A stretch of DNA of 64,000 nt from Lentilactobacillus fungorum (GTDB lineage Bacteria; Bacillota; Bacilli; Lactobacillales; Lactobacillaceae), in NCBI RefSeq assembly GCF_016860605.1, contig NZ_BNJR01000016.1, forward strand, positions 310,001 through 374,000, read 5' to 3'. The notes beneath the pieces were generated by a model that was not told the origin of the DNA, ran no database searches, and saw only the letters and a program-made list of their open reading frames with translations. Position numbers and translations under genes: made by a program. Of this stretch, positions 31,144-39,192 are shown piece after piece. Positions within the stretch are counted from its first letter, which is position 1. Each line of letters opens with the position of its first letter.

Positions 31144-31172
31144 TTTACATATGTTCTGGTTTCCTGTAAGAT
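31144..31172 (+). promoter_or_regulatory. promoter of the deo operon
   Basis: TTTACA (31144-31149) and TAAGAT (31167-31172) are separated by 17 nt. It lies between the palindrome and the deoC ribosome binding site. Confidence 0.7.
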
Positions 31173-31206
31173 GTAGCTGTAAACAAATGAAAGGGGTTAC
31201 ATGATT

Positions 31207-31872
31207 ATGACGAAGGATTTAACCACAGCACAACTCGCTAAGTATTTGGATCATACAAATTTGAAACCTGACGCAACGGCCGAAAGCATCAAACAGACTT
31301 GCCAAGAGGCAATTGAGTACAATACGGCTTCGGTTTGTGTGAATTCACACTGGATGCCATTAGTTGCCGAAGAACTTAAGAATTCATCTGTCAACCCAAT
31401 TACGGTTGTTGGCTTCCCACTTGGAGCAACTAATACAGAAACCAAGGTATATGAAGCAATTACGGCGATTGATCAAGGCGCCGAAGAAGTTGATATGGTA
31501 TTAAATGTGGGTGAACTGCTTGGCGGAAATGACGATTTTGTGACAGCAGATATTCAAAAAGTAGCTGAGGCGGTCCACGCTAAAGGGAAATTGCTTAAAG
31601 TCATTTTGGAGACGTCTTATTTGAATAACGATCAAATCGTCAGTGGCTGCCAGGACGCTGAAAAGGCCGGTGCCGATTACGTGAAGACCTCAACTGGTTT
31701 TAGCTCGGCGGGTGCTAAGCTCGATGACGTTGCGTTAATGAGAAAGACCGTTGGCGATCGGCTAGGTGTTAAAGCTTCTGGCGGAATCCATTCACGAGAA
31801 GAAGCACTAGCAATGATTGATGCCGGTGCGAGTCGTCTTGGGGTGAGCGCTACCGTTAAAATTTTATCTTAA
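31207..31872 (+). CDS. deoC: deoxyribose-phosphate aldolase
   Basis: DeoC cleaves 2-deoxyribose 5-phosphate to acetaldehyde and glyceraldehyde 3-phosphate. The 221-residue product has YLDHTNLKPDAT near the N-terminus, the Schiff-base Lys in LLKVILETSYL and VKTSTGFSSAGA with the second catalytic Lys. ATG 31207 was chosen because AAAGGGG (31190-31196) lies 10 nt upstream; ATG 31201 is only 4 nt away. It is first in the deo cluster and is separated from deoB by 407 nt of hairpin repeats. Confidence 0.96.
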   Translation: MTKDLTTAQLAKYLDHTNLKPDATAESIKQTCQEAIEYNTASVCVNSHWMPLVAEELKNSSVNPITVVGFPLGATNTETKVYEAITAIDQGAEEVDMVLNVGELLGGNDDFVTADIQKVAEAVHAKGKLLKVILETSYLNNDQIVSGCQDAEKAGADYVKTSTGFSSAGAKLDDVALMRKTVGDRLGVKASGGIHSREEALAMIDAGASRLGVSATVKILS

Positions 31873-31992
31873 GAGTGAGCGAAGCAAAGCGCTTAGAAAG
31901 CGGAGTGTAAGTTTACTTGCCCAGAAATCCCGGGTTTGGATTTTTGGGCAAGTAGGCTTACACGCAGCTTTCTGCTTTGCGCAGCTGTCCTA
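31873..31992 (+). repeat. dispersed hairpin element, copy A (deoC-deoB spacer)
   Basis: A 97-nt hairpin spans 31884-31980. GCAAAGC (31884-31890) pairs with GCTTTGC (31974-31980), AGAAAGC (31895-31901) with GCTTTCT (31967-31973), GTGTAAG (31905-31911) with CTTACAC (31957-31963), and the 16-nt arms 31915-31930 and 31938-31953 pair with one G-T. The loop is CGGGTTT. It starts with GTGAGCGAAGC and ends with GCAGCTGTCC, as does copy B. Confidence 0.85.
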
Positions 31993-31996
31993 AAAT

Positions 31997-32145
31997 CAGT
32001 GAGCGAAGCCAGGCGGTTAGAAAGCGCTAGGTAGGCTAGGCGTTTCACGGCCGTCGGAACATAAGGCTCCTTGAACAGAAATTCCCGAGTTTGGAATTTT
32101 TGTTCAAGATGCTTATGAGTAGCTTTCTGCCTGATGCAGCTGTCC
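31997..32145 (+). repeat. dispersed hairpin element, copy B (deoC-deoB spacer)
   Basis: The same ends as copy A (AGTGAGCGAAGC ... GCAGCTGTCC). CAGG (32010-32013) pairs with CCTG (32130-32133), AGAAAGC (32019-32025) with GCTTTCT (32122-32128), CATAAG (32060-32065) with CTTATG (32112-32117) and the 16-nt arms 32070-32085 and 32093-32108 pair with one G-T. The loop is CGAGTTT. An insert at 32026-32059 carries TTTCACGGCCGTCGGAA, matching the fabG-fabF copy. Between 32146 and 32264 no further structure or gene is apparent beyond a CCGAG...CTCGG pairing (about 32157-32234). Confidence 0.8.
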
Positions 32146-32279
32146 TTTAGAAAGTGCCGAGAATTAGGTGCTTTCCCTGCCCGCTTTGAGTAAAGCAGAA
32201 CTGAGGGGCCGCCCACTATTTAAGGCGTCCTCGGCGTTGCTTAGACACCAATTTAATTGTTCTATAAGGAGACTTTTTC

Positions 32280-33473
32280 ATGAGTACAAAAAAATATAAC
32301 CGGATTTTTGGAATTGTGTTGGACTCTGTTGGTACTGGGGCTGCTCCTGATGCCGCCAAATTTGACGACGTGGGTTCGGATACACTGGGTCATGTCGGTG
32401 AAGCTTATAAAGGCAAACTGCATATTCCCAATTTGCAAAAGCTTGGGATTTCTAACTTACGAGATCAACCGATTGAGGGCGTTGATAAAGTTAACTCCCC
32501 AATTGGTTATTACGGCAAAATGCAAGAAATTTCAGCCGGCAAAGATAGTATGGATGGTCACTGGGAAATGATGGGTTTACCGGTTGAAAAATCGCTGAAC
32601 ACTTTTCCAAATGGGTTTCCAGCAGATATTATCCAAAAATTGGAAGAATTTTCTGGTCGTAAGGTCATTGGTAATCGGCCAGAGTCTGGTACGAAGATTA
32701 TTGCTGAACTGGGCGAACAACAGATGAAGACCGGTGACCTGATTGTTTATACATCTGGAGATTCAGTCCTTCAAATTGCCGCGCACGAAGACGTTATTCC
32801 GTTGAAGGAACTTTATCGAATTTGTGAGTATGCTCGTACACTGGTTAATGGTCCTCAATACACGGTTGGTCGAATTATTGCTCGACCATACGTTGGCCCA
32901 GATAAGGATCATTTTACCAGAACAGCCAATCGCCATGACTTTACCCTGGAGCCAACTGGCAAGACGGACTTAGATTATTTACAAGAAGCTGGTGTCCACA
33001 CGGTTGGAATTGGTAAAATCAACGACATCTTTTCTGGCCATGGGATTAAAGAAGGCTATCATAATGAGAGCAACATGGATGGCATGGATCACGTTGATCA
33101 CGTGATGCAAGAAGATTTTAGCGGCTTTGCGTTTACTAATTTAGTTGATTTTGATGCGATGTATGGGCATCGGCGTAATCCAATCGGCTTTGGCCAAGCT
33201 TTAATGGATTTTGATGAGCGCCTGGGAACAGTCTTGAAAAATTTGAAGGATGACGACCTGTTAATGATTACTGCCGATCACGGTAATGATCCAGGATTCA
33301 AAGGAACAGATCATACCAGAGAGCAAGTGCCACTGTTAGTTTATTCACCATCGATGGCAACTGGCGGCCGCTTGGGAACTCGCCAGACATTTGCGGACTT
33401 TGGTGCGACTGTCTTGGACAATTTTGATGTTAGTGGCAGCGACGTCGGCACAAGTTATTTAAGTGAACTATAG
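32280..33473 (+). CDS. deoB: phosphopentomutase
   Basis: DeoB interconverts (deoxy)ribose 1-phosphate and 5-phosphate, feeding DeoC. The 397-residue product belongs to the alkaline phosphatase superfamily: the metal/phosphate motifs are [11 protein letters not shown] at the N-terminus, [14 protein letters not shown], and [19 protein letters not shown] near the C-terminus. AAGGAG precedes ATG 32280. deoD follows after 17 nt. Confidence 0.97.
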   Translation: MSTKKYNRIFGIVLDSVGTGAAPDAAKFDDVGSDTLGHVGEAYKGKLHIPNLQKLGISNLRDQPIEGVDKVNSPIGYYGKMQEISAGKDSMDGHWEMMGLPVEKSLNTFPNGFPADIIQKLEEFSGRKVIGNRPESGTKIIAELGEQQMKTGDLIVYTSGDSVLQIAAHEDVIPLKELYRICEYARTLVNGPQYTVGRIIARPYVGPDKDHFTRTANRHDFTLEPTGKTDLDYLQEAGVHTVGIGKINDIFSGHGIKEGYHNESNMDGMDHVDHVMQEDFSGFAFTNLVDFDAMYGHRRNPIGFGQALMDFDERLGTVLKNLKDDDLLMITADHGNDPGFKGTDHTREQVPLLVYSPSMATGGRLGTRQTFADFGATVLDNFDVSGSDVGTSYLSEL

Positions 33474-33490
33474 AAATTGGAGGTTATCAT

Positions 33491-34204
33491 ATGAGTACAC
33501 ATATTGGTGCGAAACCAGGCGAAATTGCTGATACAGTTTTGATGCCGGGCGATCCGCTGCGAGCAAAGTTTATTGCTGAAACTTATTTGGACCAACCAGT
33601 TCAATATAGTCACGTTCGAAACATGTTCGGCTACACGGGGACCTACAAGGGGAAACGAATTTCTGTTCAAGGCTCTGGCATGGGGATTCCATCATTAGCA
33701 ATTTATACGACCGAGTTAATTAAAGAATATGGCGTTAAAACGATCTATCGGGTTGGCAGTTGTGGTGGCATGAGCCCGGATGTCAAAATCCGTGATGTGA
33801 TTTTAGGTCAGGCGGGCACAACGGATTCGTCGATTATCCAAAATACCTTTGGCCCCGGGATGTACTACTCACCGATTGCTGATTTTGGCTTGCTGGATTC
33901 TGCTTATCATACGGCTCAAGAGATGAATATTAAAACGAAAGTTGGCAATATTTTTGCGGCCGATCGGTTCTATAACGATGAGTTGGATATTCATAAACTC
34001 ATTGACTATGGGGTTTTGGCAACTGAAATGGAAACTTCGGGCCTTTATTTATTGGCCGCTAAGCATCACATTCGCGCGCTCACGATTTTAACCGTTAGCG
34101 ATCACCTGTTAACTGGTGAAGCCTTGTCAGCCAAAGAACGAGAGACTTCTTTTGATGAAATGGCCAGATTATCGTTGGCGACTGCGGTTAAGAATATGGC
34201 ATAA
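33491..34204 (+). CDS. deoD: purine-nucleoside phosphorylase, DeoD type
   Basis: This hexameric-type phosphorylase splits (deoxy)purine nucleosides to base and (deoxy)ribose 1-phosphate. The 237-residue product starts MSTHIGAKPGEIADTVLMPG and contains the phosphate-binding PGDPLRAKF, YRVGSCGGM and the ribose/base segment TEMETSGLY with the catalytic Asp in TVSDHLLTG. TTGGAGG precedes ATG 33491. It is co-transcribed with deoB. Confidence 0.96.
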   Translation: MSTHIGAKPGEIADTVLMPGDPLRAKFIAETYLDQPVQYSHVRNMFGYTGTYKGKRISVQGSGMGIPSLAIYTTELIKEYGVKTIYRVGSCGGMSPDVKIRDVILGQAGTTDSSIIQNTFGPGMYYSPIADFGLLDSAYHTAQEMNIKTKVGNIFAADRFYNDELDIHKLIDYGVLATEMETSGLYLLAAKHHIRALTILTVSDHLLTGEALSAKERETSFDEMARLSLATAVKNMA

Positions 34205-34260
34205 GTGGCTGTGATTAAAAGGCAAGTTGCAAGGATCACTTAATAGCGAGGAGAAGGATG

Positions 34261-35211
34261 ATGAGCGAAATTAAAGACGTGATCAAGCTCGAACAAAGCC
34301 TGCAAGTTGCCGAGATGTATTTTCAAGATAATTTGAGCCAACTGGCGATCGCCAAAAAGCTAGGGGTTTCACGGCCGACGGTTTCGCGATTGATTCAATA
34401 TGCCAAAGAAAATGGTCTCGTCAAAATTCAAATTATTAATCCATTAGTCGATTCCAAAGTTTTGGCCCATCAACTTGAAGATAAGTATGACATTGAATGC
34501 CACGTCGTACCTAACAATTATGGTGGCATGACAACCATCGGCGATAGTGTTGGTAAATATGCTGCCGATTATTTGACGTCGATTGTTCGAGCTGGCGATA
34601 TCATCGGAATTGGTTGGGGAAACACAGTCCATGCTGTTACTAAACAAGTTGAAGTCCAAGATACAGCTGGTATTCAGGTTGTCCAGTTAAAGGGAAGTAT
34701 CAGCCATTCTCAAGAAAAGACTTGGGCGTATGAAAGTATGAATGAATTAGCCCGGGCTTACCACACCCAGCCAGAGTATTTACCGTTGCCAGTCATTTTT
34801 GATAATCAAGTAACCAAAGAAATGGTTGAAAGTGATCGGCATATTAAAGGAATTTTAGATCTTGGTAAAAAAGCTAATGTTGCGTTATTTACGGTCGGAA
34901 CGGTCAGGTCAGAAGCGTTAGTTTTCCAACTAGGCTATTTTACGCCAAAAGAAAAGGCTCAGTTGCAAAAAAGTGCAATTGGCGACGTGTTTTCTCGGTT
35001 TATTGATCGAAATGGTCACATTGTTAGTAAGCAAATTGATGATCGAACCATTGGCATTCAGCTTGACGACTTAAGAAAAAAGCAACATGCAATCTTGGTC
35101 GCTGTTGGTAATCGTAAAGTGGCGGGCGTACACGCAGTTTTAAAAGCTAAGTATGCTAATTGTGCGATTGTGGATCAAAGTTTAGCGCAATTATTATTGG
35201 ATTATCAGTGA
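34261..35211 (+). CDS. deoR: SorC-family transcriptional regulator (DeoR-like)
   Basis: This is a probable repressor of the deo cluster that responds to a sugar phosphate, such as deoxyribose 5-phosphate in B. subtilis DeoR. The 316-residue product has an N-terminal helix-turn-helix (about 25-50, LAIAKKLGVSRPTVSRLIQY) and a C-terminal sugar-binding domain with the family segment IIGIGWGNTVHAV. GAGGAG at 34248-34253 favours ATG 34261 over ATG 34258. It lies between deoD and pdp, and the palindrome at 31117 is its likely target (inference). Confidence 0.85.
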   Translation: MSEIKDVIKLEQSLQVAEMYFQDNLSQLAIAKKLGVSRPTVSRLIQYAKENGLVKIQIINPLVDSKVLAHQLEDKYDIECHVVPNNYGGMTTIGDSVGKYAADYLTSIVRAGDIIGIGWGNTVHAVTKQVEVQDTAGIQVVQLKGSISHSQEKTWAYESMNELARAYHTQPEYLPLPVIFDNQVTKEMVESDRHIKGILDLGKKANVALFTVGTVRSEALVFQLGYFTPKEKAQLQKSAIGDVFSRFIDRNGHIVSKQIDDRTIGIQLDDLRKKQHAILVAVGNRKVAGVHAVLKAKYANCAIVDQSLAQLLLDYQ

Positions 35212-35274
35212 AATGGATTAGGTTGAAATGCGGTATCGGTTAAGGAAGCAGCTTTTAAGAGAGGGGCATTTGCA

Positions 35275-36576
35275 ATGCGTATGGTTGACATTATTCACAC
35301 AAAACGGTCGGGAGAGGCGCTAAGTGACGAACAAATTCAATATTTTGTGGATGGCGTCGTTTCTGGTGATATTCCTGATTATCAAACGAGTGCCTTGTTA
35401 ATGGCGATCTTCTTTCAAGGGATGACTAAAGAAGAACAGTCGACGTTAACAATGAAGATGATGGCATCTGGCGATCATCTTGATTTGAGTGGGATTCCGG
35501 GGGTTAAAGTTGATAAACATTCAACTGGCGGTGTTGGCGATAAAACCAGCATTCCATTAGCAGCAGTCGTTGCCGCGTTGGGAATTCCAGTGCCGATGAT
35601 TTCTGGTCGCGGGTTGGGACACACCGGCGGCACACTTGATAAGCTTGAAGCAATTCCCGGTTATCAAGTTGAGATTAGCGAACAGGATTTTATTAATCAG
35701 GTAAAAAAGGATAAGTTAGCTATCATCGGGGCAACTGGCAACATTGCTCCGGCTGATAAAAAAATTTATGCACTAAGAGACGTAACTGATACGGTTGATT
35801 CGATTCCCTTGATTGCCGGGTCAATTATGAGCAAGAAAATTGCTTCTGGAACCGATGCGTTGGTGATTGACGTTAAAACCGGTGCTGGCGCATTTATGAA
35901 AACGCTAGCAGATTCACGGGCGCTAGCCAAAGCTTTGGTTGATATTGGCAAAGACGTGGGGATGCAGTGTATGGCCCTCATCACTGATATGAATCAGCCG
36001 CTTGGCAACGCGATTGGGAATGCCCTTGAGATTGAAGAATCGATTGCGTTGTTGAAGGGCAAAGGCCCCGCCGATCTTGAAAAATTGATCGTCACAATTG
36101 GTGGCTATATGGCTGTCATGGGCGGCAAAGCCAAAACAACTGAGCAAGGCCAAGCACAATGCCTAGAAGTGATTCATAATGGTAAGGCATTAGCAAGCTT
36201 TAAAGCAATGGTACAAGATCAAGGTGGTGACCCCAAGGTTGTCGACGATCCGAAGGGGGTATTGCCACAGGCAACTTACCGGATTGATTTGCCGGCCAAA
36301 CAATCCGGGGTAGTTTCTAAAATCGTTGCTGATGAAGTTGGGATTGCAAGTATGCTACTTGGCGGTGGCCGCCAAAAGGCTGATGACAAGTTAGATTACT
36401 CAGTTGGCATTGTTTTGCGTAAAAAGATTGGTGACAGCGTGCAAGCCGGTGATGCGCTTTTGACAATTTATAGTAATCGAAAGAACGTTGAAGATATTCA
36501 AAAATTATTGTATGACAACATTGAGATTTCAGATGCCGCTCAAGCGCCGACACTGATTTATGAAACAATTGAGTAA
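35275..36576 (+). CDS. pdp: pyrimidine-nucleoside phosphorylase
   Basis: This enzyme phosphorolyses uridine, deoxyuridine and thymidine. The 433-residue product contains the family signature VDKHSTGGVGDKTSIPLAAV, the glycine-rich phosphate loop SGRGLGHTGGT and the C-terminal PYNP domain (about 345-430, QSGVVSKIVADEVG). AGAGGGGC precedes ATG 35275. It closes the deo operon, with a terminator 66 nt downstream. Confidence 0.96.
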   Translation: MRMVDIIHTKRSGEALSDEQIQYFVDGVVSGDIPDYQTSALLMAIFFQGMTKEEQSTLTMKMMASGDHLDLSGIPGVKVDKHSTGGVGDKTSIPLAAVVAALGIPVPMISGRGLGHTGGTLDKLEAIPGYQVEISEQDFINQVKKDKLAIIGATGNIAPADKKIYALRDVTDTVDSIPLIAGSIMSKKIASGTDALVIDVKTGAGAFMKTLADSRALAKALVDIGKDVGMQCMALITDMNQPLGNAIGNALEIEESIALLKGKGPADLEKLIVTIGGYMAVMGGKAKTTEQGQAQCLEVIHNGKALASFKAMVQDQGGDPKVVDDPKGVLPQATYRIDLPAKQSGVVSKIVADEVGIASMLLGGGRQKADDKLDYSVGIVLRKKIGDSVQAGDALLTIYSNRKNVEDIQKLLYDNIEISDAAQAPTLIYETIE

Positions 36577-36642
36577 TCAAGCAGTAACTCGTCTATTTAA
36601 CCGTTTAATGATTAGGCGATGTAAGCAGTAATTGAAAAATTA

Positions 36643-36681
36643 AGCACCCCTAAAATGTGGTTATTTTTTGGGGGTGCTTTT
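36643..36681 (+). terminator. terminator of the deo operon
   Basis: AGCACCCC (36643-36650) pairs with GGGGTGCT (36671-36678), extended by AAAA/TTTT inside, followed by T's. Confidence 0.88.
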
Positions 36682-36736
36682 TGCTAGTTGCTTGCGGATT
36701 GGCGAGGACTGTTTAAGATGATTCATCAAAAAAATC

Positions 36737-36765
36737 TTTACGGGTTAAACTGATGCGTGTACAAT
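36737..36765 (+). promoter_or_regulatory. candidate upstream promoter of the fab cluster
   Basis: TTTACG (36737-36742) and TACAAT (36760-36765) have a 17-nt spacer. It would start about 30 nt before the first FabT box. Confidence 0.5.
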
Positions 36766-36794
36766 GACGTTTATCGGCATGGCGTTAACCAGAA

Positions 36795-36813
36795 TAGTTT
36801 GAAAATCAAACTA
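36795..36813 (+). promoter_or_regulatory. FabT box 1
   Basis: TAGTTTGA-AAA-TCAAACTA is a perfect 8+3+8 palindrome of the kind bound by FabT (AGTTTGA...TCAAACT). It overlaps the -35 box of the promoter at 36799-36827, so binding would block initiation. Confidence 0.75.
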
Positions 36814-36827
36814 AATTGGGTTATGAT
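36799..36827 (+). promoter_or_regulatory. promoter of the fab cluster under FabT box 1
   Basis: TTGAAA (36799-36804) and TATGAT (36822-36827) have a 17-nt spacer. The transcript would begin near 36834 and include the second palindrome. Confidence 0.65.
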
Positions 36828-36878
36828 GTGTGGTGTTCAAAAATTAGTGCCAATGACGCTCGTTTTTATGAAGTCGTT

Positions 36879-36915
36879 GTCAGTAATTAGTTTGAATTTC
36901 AAACTAATTACTGAC
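36879..36915 (+). promoter_or_regulatory. FabT box 2 within a 37-bp perfect palindrome
   Basis: The central AGTTTGAAT/TTCAAACT dyad is extended to 18+1+18 bp of perfect symmetry (36879-36896 and 36898-36915, centre 36897). It lies downstream of the promoter and 27 nt before the fabZ ribosome binding site. It may be a second repressor site and would also form a long hairpin in the leader RNA. Confidence 0.75.
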
Positions 36916-36954
36916 TATCGAGCGCGGATGTCTGTAACTGAAAGGAAGAAACCA

Positions 36955-37401
36955 ATGAGTGTATTAGATGCAACCGAAATTATGGAATTAATTCCAAACC
37001 GTTACCCAATTCTTTTTATGGATAAAGTGGATGAATTAAATCCTGGTGAATCAATCGTTTGTACGAAAAATGTCACAATTAACGAAGAATTTTTCCAGGG
37101 CCATTTTCCTGGCAATCCGGTAATGCCTGGCGTGTTAATTATAGAATCGCTCGCCCAAGCAGCTTCAATCTTGATTTTGAAAACTGAAAAGTATCATGGT
37201 AAAACAGCCTATCTTGGGGCGATTGATGACGCTAAGTTTCGAAAGGTTGTCCGCCCTGGAGATGTTTTGAAGTTGCATGTTAACATGGAAAAGCAACGTG
37301 ACAACATGGGTAAGGTTAAGTGTGAAGCAAAAGTTGATGACAAGGTTGCGTGCTCTGCTGAGTTGACATTTATTGTTCCTGATCCTAAGAAGAAAATCTA
37401 G
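36955..37401 (+). CDS. fabZ: 3-hydroxyacyl-ACP dehydratase FabZ (first copy)
   Basis: FabZ dehydrates 3-hydroxyacyl-ACP in fatty-acid elongation. The 148-residue hot-dog protein has the catalytic His50 in FFQGHFPGNPVMPGV and Glu64 in LIIESLAQAA. AAAGGAAG (36941-36948) precedes ATG 36955, which gives the family length; a longer open frame upstream would run through both FabT palindromes. It is first in the 13-gene cluster and 29 nt before fabT. Confidence 0.95.
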   Translation: MSVLDATEIMELIPNRYPILFMDKVDELNPGESIVCTKNVTINEEFFQGHFPGNPVMPGVLIIESLAQAASILILKTEKYHGKTAYLGAIDDAKFRKVVRPGDVLKLHVNMEKQRDNMGKVKCEAKVDDKVACSAELTFIVPDPKKKI

Positions 37402-37430
37402 TGAGCGCCAGCGAGTGGGAGAATTAATGA

Positions 37431-37898
37431 ATGAATGCAATAAGTGATGAAATTAAAGAAGACTATAACTTCATCAGCGACGCCTTGGTAGATATTTATG
37501 ATCAGATCATGCGAATCGAAGAAAGTGAAATCAAGAAGAGTCGTTTTAAGGACATCACTGCAAAAGAGCTTCATTTGGTCCACACAATCGGCCTCCATGA
37601 TCATAAGACGACGTCCGAAGTTGCCCGAATTCTCAGATTAAGTAAGGGGACTTTGACGGCCAACTTGAACAATTTAGAGCGTAAAGGGTATATTTCTCGG
37701 ATGACAAATCAAAAGGATCGGCGAATTATCAACTTAATGTTAACCAGTAAAGGACGATTGCTTTACCGAGCCCATTATGCATTTCATCGAAAGTTAGTTG
37801 AGCAATGTCTTAAAGGGTTTGACGGTGCGGATATCAAAAAGATGAAGCAGGCGTTGATTAACGTAGAAGATTTTATTGGTGAGGTTTCGGCTAGATGA
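37431..37898 (+). CDS. fabT: MarR-family regulator FabT
   Basis: FabT represses fatty-acid synthesis genes when bound with long-chain acyl-ACP. The 155-residue product has the winged helix of the MarR family (about 48-110): TTSEVARILRLSKGTLTANL as the recognition helices and KDRRIINLMLTSKG as the wing. Its position between fabZ and fabH and the two palindromes upstream of fabZ support the assignment. Its stop overlaps the fabH start (ATGA). Confidence 0.93.
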   Translation: MNAISDEIKEDYNFISDALVDIYDQIMRIEESEIKKSRFKDITAKELHLVHTIGLHDHKTTSEVARILRLSKGTLTANLNNLERKGYISRMTNQKDRRIINLMLTSKGRLLYRAHYAFHRKLVEQCLKGFDGADIKKMKQALINVEDFIGEVSAR

Positions 37899-38875
37899 AA
37901 TTTGAAGGATTTAAAATTGTGGCAACGGCCAGCGCTTCTCCAAAGCGCATTGTTGATAATGATGAGCTGGCAACCATGATGGACACATCAGATGAGTGGA
38001 TTACGCAGCGAACTGGCATTAAGCGGCGCCACATTGCGGTGACTGAAACCACTAGTTCACTTTGTTTGAAAGTCGCGACGCAATTACTTAAACAAAGTGG
38101 CCTGGCTGCCAACGACATTGATTTGATTGTCGTGGCAACGATGTCACCGGATTATTTAACGCCATCGACCAGTGCGATGGTTCAAGGGGCCCTTCAAGCT
38201 GATAATGCGGTGGCCTTTGATATTGATGCCGCCTGTTCCGGGTTCGTTTATGGGATGCACCTGGTTAAGCAGTTGTTAATTGCAAACCAGAAGAAAAATG
38301 CTATTTTAATTGGCGGCGAGACTCTTAGTAAACTCATTGATTGGCAAGACCGTTCCACGGCTGTTTTATTTGGTGATGGGGCTGGCGGTGTTCTCATTAG
38401 TAACACCCCTGACGCTGGTTCCTTTGTTTCAGAGCAATTGAGGACGCTGGGGAACTTGGGACAGTACCTAACGGCGGGCCAAACCGGGGCACCTTCGCCG
38501 TTCGCCGCTGATCAAACCGCCCTTTCGCCGTTCTTTAAAATGAATGGGCGAAGAGTTTATCAATTTGCGGTTAACAACGTACCAAAATCAATTAACGGTG
38601 CTTTGAAGCAGGCAAATCTGTCTGCAAAAGAAGTTGATCATTTTATTTTGCACCAAGCAAATCGTCGGATTGTCGAACGGATTGCCAGAGAATTAAACGT
38701 TTCCATGGCGAAGTTTCCGATGAATATCGACGAATACGGCAATACTGCCGCCGCTAGCGAACCAATTTTATTGGCGGAATTAGTGAAGCAAAAGCTCATT
38801 AAAAGGGGGGATGTCATCGCACTATCTGGCTTTGGCGGCGGGTTAACTGTCGGAACAATGATTTTAAAATATTAA
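37895..38875 (+). CDS. fabH: beta-ketoacyl-ACP synthase III
   Basis: FabH starts fatty-acid synthesis by condensing acetyl-CoA (or branched acyl-CoA) with malonyl-ACP. The 326-residue product has the nucleophile Cys114 in DAACSGF, the catalytic His in ILHQANRRI and Asn in YGNTAAASEP. It overlaps fabT by 4 nt, so it is translationally coupled to its regulator. Confidence 0.97.
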   Translation: MKFEGFKIVATASASPKRIVDNDELATMMDTSDEWITQRTGIKRRHIAVTETTSSLCLKVATQLLKQSGLAANDIDLIVVATMSPDYLTPSTSAMVQGALQADNAVAFDIDAACSGFVYGMHLVKQLLIANQKKNAILIGGETLSKLIDWQDRSTAVLFGDGAGGVLISNTPDAGSFVSEQLRTLGNLGQYLTAGQTGAPSPFAADQTALSPFFKMNGRRVYQFAVNNVPKSINGALKQANLSAKEVDHFILHQANRRIVERIARELNVSMAKFPMNIDEYGNTAAASEPILLAELVKQKLIKRGDVIALSGFGGGLTVGTMILKY

Positions 38876-38940
38876 TGATTAGATCAAAATAATATATCAC
38901 CTAATAAGATATTTAAATGAAAATTTGGAGGAAATTAACA

Positions 38941-39183
38941 ATGACTAAAGAAGAAGTATTTAACAAGGTAAAAGAAATTATCGTGGACCAATTGGATGTT
39001 GATGCTGACAAAATTAAAGAAGACACTAATTTTAAGAACGACTTAGACTTAGATAGTTTGGACATCTTTGAAGTGATCGATAAAATTGAAGATACTTACG
39101 ATATTGAAATTGAAACGGATGAAGGCATGGAGACAGTTGGCGAACTTGTTGATTATGTGATCAAGCAAACCGCTGATAAGTAG
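38941..39183 (+). CDS. acpP: acyl carrier protein
   Basis: ACP carries the growing acyl chain on phosphopantetheine. The 80-residue acidic product has the attachment Ser39 in LDLDSLDIFEVIDKIE. GGAGGAAA lies 8 nt before ATG 38941; the frame open from 38917 would add an unrelated tail. The 65-nt spacer after fabH is the longest in this part of the cluster and may help raise ACP output. Confidence 0.97.
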   Translation: MTKEEVFNKVKEIIVDQLDVDADKIKEDTNFKNDLDLDSLDIFEVIDKIEDTYDIEIETDEGMETVGELVDYVIKQTADK

Positions 39184-39192
39184 GTCGATATC

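Noticed and set aside
31893-32216. 107-codon minus-strand open frame in the deoC-deoB spacer
   Set aside because: It runs across both hairpin copies, so its sequence is fixed by the palindromes. No ribosome binding site or recognisable protein.
36757-36954. N-terminal extension of the first FabZ
   Set aside because: The extension lies over the promoter and both FabT palindromes, and the family start with a good binding site is at 36955.
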